Under the pieces are notes generated by a model that worked only from the letters and a program-made list of their open reading frames with translations, searched no databases and had not been told where the DNA came from. A program made the translations under genes and the position numbers. DNA of 64,000 nt from a bacterium HR17 (GTDB lineage: Bacteria; Armatimonadota; Fervidibacteria; Fervidibacterales; Fervidibacteraceae), in NCBI GenBank assembly GCA_002898575.1, contig BEHT01000007.1:23273-87272 (forward strand), written 5' to 3'. Below are positions 61,503 through 64,000 of the stretch, piece after piece. Numbering within the stretch: the stretch's first letter is position 1; each line of letters starts with the position of its first letter.

Positions 61503-63275
61503 ATGCTGGTGGCGTTGTGGGCGCTGATTTGGTGGCAAGGCGCAACCGAACTGTCTTCCATCCGCACCATCTATATCGTCCCGATGAGCCATCTTGACAT
61601 CGGTTTTACTGCTCCACCTTCTCAGGTAGCAACGAAAATGCGCCAAATAGCAGAACAAGCCATCGCTTTCGCTGACGCCGATCCTGATTTCGTCTGGACT
61701 TTTGAGACCTTCTGGCAACTGGAGCAGTGGCTAAAAAGCAACCCTTCGGAAACACAGCGTCAAAAATTGCTTCAACTCGTTTCGCAGGGGCGTTTTGAAG
61801 TTTGTGCTGCTTATGTCAATCCACACAGCAACATAATGAGCGCTTTTTTGTTGGACTGGCTCTTTCGTTTACCTAAACGATGGGCAGACGAAAACAGCAT
61901 TCCCATGCGCACTGCTGTCCTCAACGATGTGCCTGGTCATCCCATTGACCTTCCCCACTTTTTAGCCCGCAACGGCATTCGCTACTTGCTCATTGGAGCC
62001 AACTTGCGGTTTTCTCCGCCTTTGCCGACACAAATTGCCAGCACACCTTTTTGGTGGGAATCGCCGACCGGTGAACGGGTGCTGACTTGGATTGCCGACC
62101 GAAGTTACACCGAAGCCTTCAACGAGTTGGGTGTTGATCCTGATAGCGCCAGAGTGTTCAACCCCAGAAAGTTTCGGGATTTAGACCCAATGCGAGTGAT
62201 AGCGCAAGGGATTGAGGAGACGATTCAGCGTTATCGGGAGCGTGGTTACCCTTACGACGCCATCATCGCTTTGCATGCTTTTGACAATTGGGATGCGATG
62301 GCTGCAGGTAAGTTGCCCAAGTTTGTGCGAATGTGGAACGAACAAGTGGGGCAACCCAAATTGCGCCTTGCTACACCATCGCAATTTTTTGAGCACATTG
62401 AACGCCACTATGGTGACCACTTGCCAGTTTATCGTGGTGGGTTTGGAGGTCAATGGGAAAGTTTCGTCCGACCCGCTATCCCGACGGCGATGCGAAGAAT
62501 TCGCTACGCTGAGCAAATCGCTCAAACGCAAACGCTGCCTGACCTTGATCTAATCCGCAAGTTGCTCGTCGCCTACGAACACAGTTTCGGGATGGGAGTG
62601 CCTTGGGCGAACATGATGACACATGAAGAAGCAGTGCAACATAACCGCGAACAATGGCTGTTGCTTCAATCGTTTCCGTCAAGTCAAGACGACCAAATAA
62701 CTGTCAAGTGGACATCGCCGCCGGAGATCGCTGCTGGGGAATTGTTTTCGGGAGCACTTTACCTTTTGCCTTACCATCCGCTTTTGATAGAACCGCAAGT
62801 GAAGGATTTGCTTCCCCTTAGCGAGAAAGTGTGGATTGGATGGTGCAAAGAAGTGGCAGAGGATGGGAGTGTTGAATTGCACTACTTGCTTGACCGTCGC
62901 CAACTCCCTGCCGATTATGTCTCCATCGTTTGGTTGTGGCAGTTGGATGACGAGCAAGGGCGAGCAAAAGTTGTCAACAAGACAGCGACGGGGTGGGAAG
63001 TTCTGCCTGATGACCGCTTGGCTGGCTACGATTGGGGTGGATGGTGCAGTCCTTTCGGATTTCGGTTTGGCAAATGGTCATTCAGCAGCGATGTCGTTTT
63101 CGCTTTCCGAAAAGTGCAATGGAACGGTCAACCGTGGCTGCTTGGCGTTTGCTTGGTGCAACGACTCACAGCAGTGTTCAAAGGCAACAAGAAAGGCACG
63201 CTCACTTTTGACGAAGCCTATCCCGGTGAAGACACTTCCGTGAGGTTCAGCATCAAAATCCAACGAGTGTTTTGA
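61503..63275 (+). CDS. Second GH38-like glycosidase, possibly exported
   Basis: 590 residues. A short hydrophobic start (MLVALWALIWW) could be a signal. The catalytic region begins IYIVPMSHLDIGFTAPPSQ with the metal His/Asp, and AVLNDVPGHPIDLP is the counterpart of the nucleophile motif of the GH38 protein at 55969. It lacks most of the long C-terminal region of that protein. It may remove mannose or a related sugar outside the cytoplasmic face. It lies seven bases after manA. Confidence 0.75.
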   Translation: MLVALWALIWWQGATELSSIRTIYIVPMSHLDIGFTAPPSQVATKMRQIAEQAIAFADADPDFVWTFETFWQLEQWLKSNPSETQRQKLLQLVSQGRFEVCAAYVNPHSNIMSAFLLDWLFRLPKRWADENSIPMRTAVLNDVPGHPIDLPHFLARNGIRYLLIGANLRFSPPLPTQIASTPFWWESPTGERVLTWIADRSYTEAFNELGVDPDSARVFNPRKFRDLDPMRVIAQGIEETIQRYRERGYPYDAIIALHAFDNWDAMAAGKLPKFVRMWNEQVGQPKLRLATPSQFFEHIERHYGDHLPVYRGGFGGQWESFVRPAIPTAMRRIRYAEQIAQTQTLPDLDLIRKLLVAYEHSFGMGVPWANMMTHEEAVQHNREQWLLLQSFPSSQDDQITVKWTSPPEIAAGELFSGALYLLPYHPLLIEPQVKDLLPLSEKVWIGWCKEVAEDGSVELHYLLDRRQLPADYVSIVWLWQLDDEQGRAKVVNKTATGWEVLPDDRLAGYDWGGWCSPFGFRFGKWSFSSDVVFAFRKVQWNGQPWLLGVCLVQRLTAVFKGNKKGTLTFDEAYPGEDTSVRFSIKIQRVF

Positions 63276-63427
63276 AGTGTTTGGGACACATCTTTAGCGG
63301 GCAAATGCCCTTTCGGAAAACATTGAACTTTTGGGAGGGTGAGGTTCCTGCCGAACCCCATTATGGGCTTTAAGTCATCATGGCGATAAGCATTGCACTA
63401 TGCCACACTTTAGGCGGTGAAGTTACT

Positions 63428-64000
63428 ATGACGGATTGGGCAAGAGTGTGGGATGAAACTTACGCCAAGCAACCCAAAATTTACGGCGACGAGCCATCGG
63501 CAATTGCAGTGCAGTTGGCGGATTTGTTACAAAGGCGACCATCACCCGTGAGGGTTTTGGATTTGGGTTGCGGTTACGGGCGGGATAGTATCTACTTCGC
63601 CTGGCGAGGATTTGAGGTCACAGCGCTGGATTGTTCGCCAATTGCCATTCAAATGTTGCAGGAGCGCATCGCCAATACTGAACTTGCCTCTCGCATCACC
63701 GCTGTCGTCGCCGACGCTCTGCAAGGCATTCCTGCTCCTGACGGTCACTTTGACGCTGTCTACGCTTACCTGTTTTTCTGCTTAGCCTTCACCGATGCGG
63801 AGTTGACAAAGCTATTTGCTGAGTGCAACCGAGTGCTCAAATCTGACGGTTACTTGGCAGGGACGGTGCGTTCGATTTACGACCGCTCTTACGGCAAAGG
63901 GGAGCAAATTGAGCCCGACATGTTTGCGCTGCCCAACGCCGTCCGCCACTTCTTCAGCGAAAGTTACCTTGAACGGAAATTGCGGGAAGCAGGCTTCTCG
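63428..64000 (+). CDS. SAM-dependent methyltransferase, cut by window edge
   Basis: At least 191 residues. Motif I VRVLDLGCGYGRDSIYFAWRGFEVTALDCS, then VVADALQGIPAPDGHFDAVYAYLFFCLAF and the helical insert of tellurite-resistance-like and other small-molecule methyltransferases. ATG 63428 is the likely start. No stop is reached before 64000. Substrate unknown. The 152 bases before it contain one short hairpin (GGGCA-AA-TGCCC at 63299) and nothing else. Confidence 0.85.
   Translation, partial: MTDWARVWDETYAKQPKIYGDEPSAIAVQLADLLQRRPSPVRVLDLGCGYGRDSIYFAWRGFEVTALDCSPIAIQMLQERIANTELASRITAVVADALQGIPAPDGHFDAVYAYLFFCLAFTDAELTKLFAECNRVLKSDGYLAGTVRSIYDRSYGKGEQIEPDMFALPNAVRHFFSESYLERKLREAGFS

Overview
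This 64 kb window comes from a GC-rich bacterial chromosome. The best match I can infer is a thermophilic member of the Armatimonadota (Fervidibacter-like). That placement is inference from gene content: a DUF1559-type prepilin ending in an H-x9-DG motif with a small membrane partner, parallel beta-helix and GHL6/GH38-type glycosidases, a two-glutaredoxin-domain protein disulfide oxidoreductase, an indolepyruvate:ferredoxin oxidoreductase, and remnants of a DUF6785-like membrane protein. No phage, insertion sequence, rRNA or CRISPR array was seen.

The main result is an unannotated selenocysteine system. A tRNA-Sec with anticodon UCA lies at 51945-52039. It has an 8/5 acceptor/T-arm split, a 6-bp D stem and a long variable arm. 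Three genes on the minus strand carry an in-frame TGA where a redox or metal-binding cysteine is expected, and each TGA is followed at the bacterial SECIS distance by a stem-loop. They are a secreted heavy-metal-associated domain protein (23192-23677, MTUxxC), a 56-residue membrane protein in a sulfur/redox operon (28321-28491, CxxU), and a thioredoxin-fold lipid- or membrane-side protein next to heme and cytochrome c maturation genes (43120-44541, UxxC). A conventional gene caller would split or drop all three. selA, selB and selD are not in the window.

Layout. 0-20 kb is mostly housekeeping: a beta-helix enzyme, a cupin, ferrochelatase, CCA-adding enzyme, M50 protease, TrpS, a DegT aminotransferase, FolB/FolK, two PilC/GspF proteins, a TlpA-like thioredoxin, a creatininase-family protein, an orphan NarL-type regulator, a GHL6-like protein and ThiO. 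20-27 kb holds IorB and IorA, an O-methyltransferase and the first selenoprotein, with decayed genes between them. 27-36 kb is a thiol/sulfur redox island on both strands: TusA, an SQR-like flavoprotein, an ECF sigma factor and the CxxU protein on one strand; Hsp20, thioredoxin, CoA-disulfide reductase, PDO and thioredoxin reductase on the other. 36-50.6 kb is a long minus-strand series: ccmC-ccmD-ccmE-ccmF, precorrin-2 dehydrogenase, a small coupled ORF, hemA, the UxxC thioredoxin, a CcsA-like protein, a DUF255 thioredoxin-domain protein, rnhB and uvrA. 50.7-64 kb holds a TIM-barrel protein, tRNA-Sec, a broken DNA methyltransferase, a double-length SorC-type regulator, the prepilin pair, and a mannoside-use cluster (GH38, sugar kinase, mannose-6-phosphate isomerase, second GH38).

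Two repeat families stand out. One is a heptameric low-complexity repeat (GGGACNN-like) found seven times, always inside minus-strand coding sequences and apparently in frame, in iorA, iorB, uvrA and the DUF255 gene. The other is a roughly 107-bp intergenic double-hairpin element present in two inverted copies plus a half copy. All functional statements come from reading the sequence and from knowledge of protein families; no searches were run.
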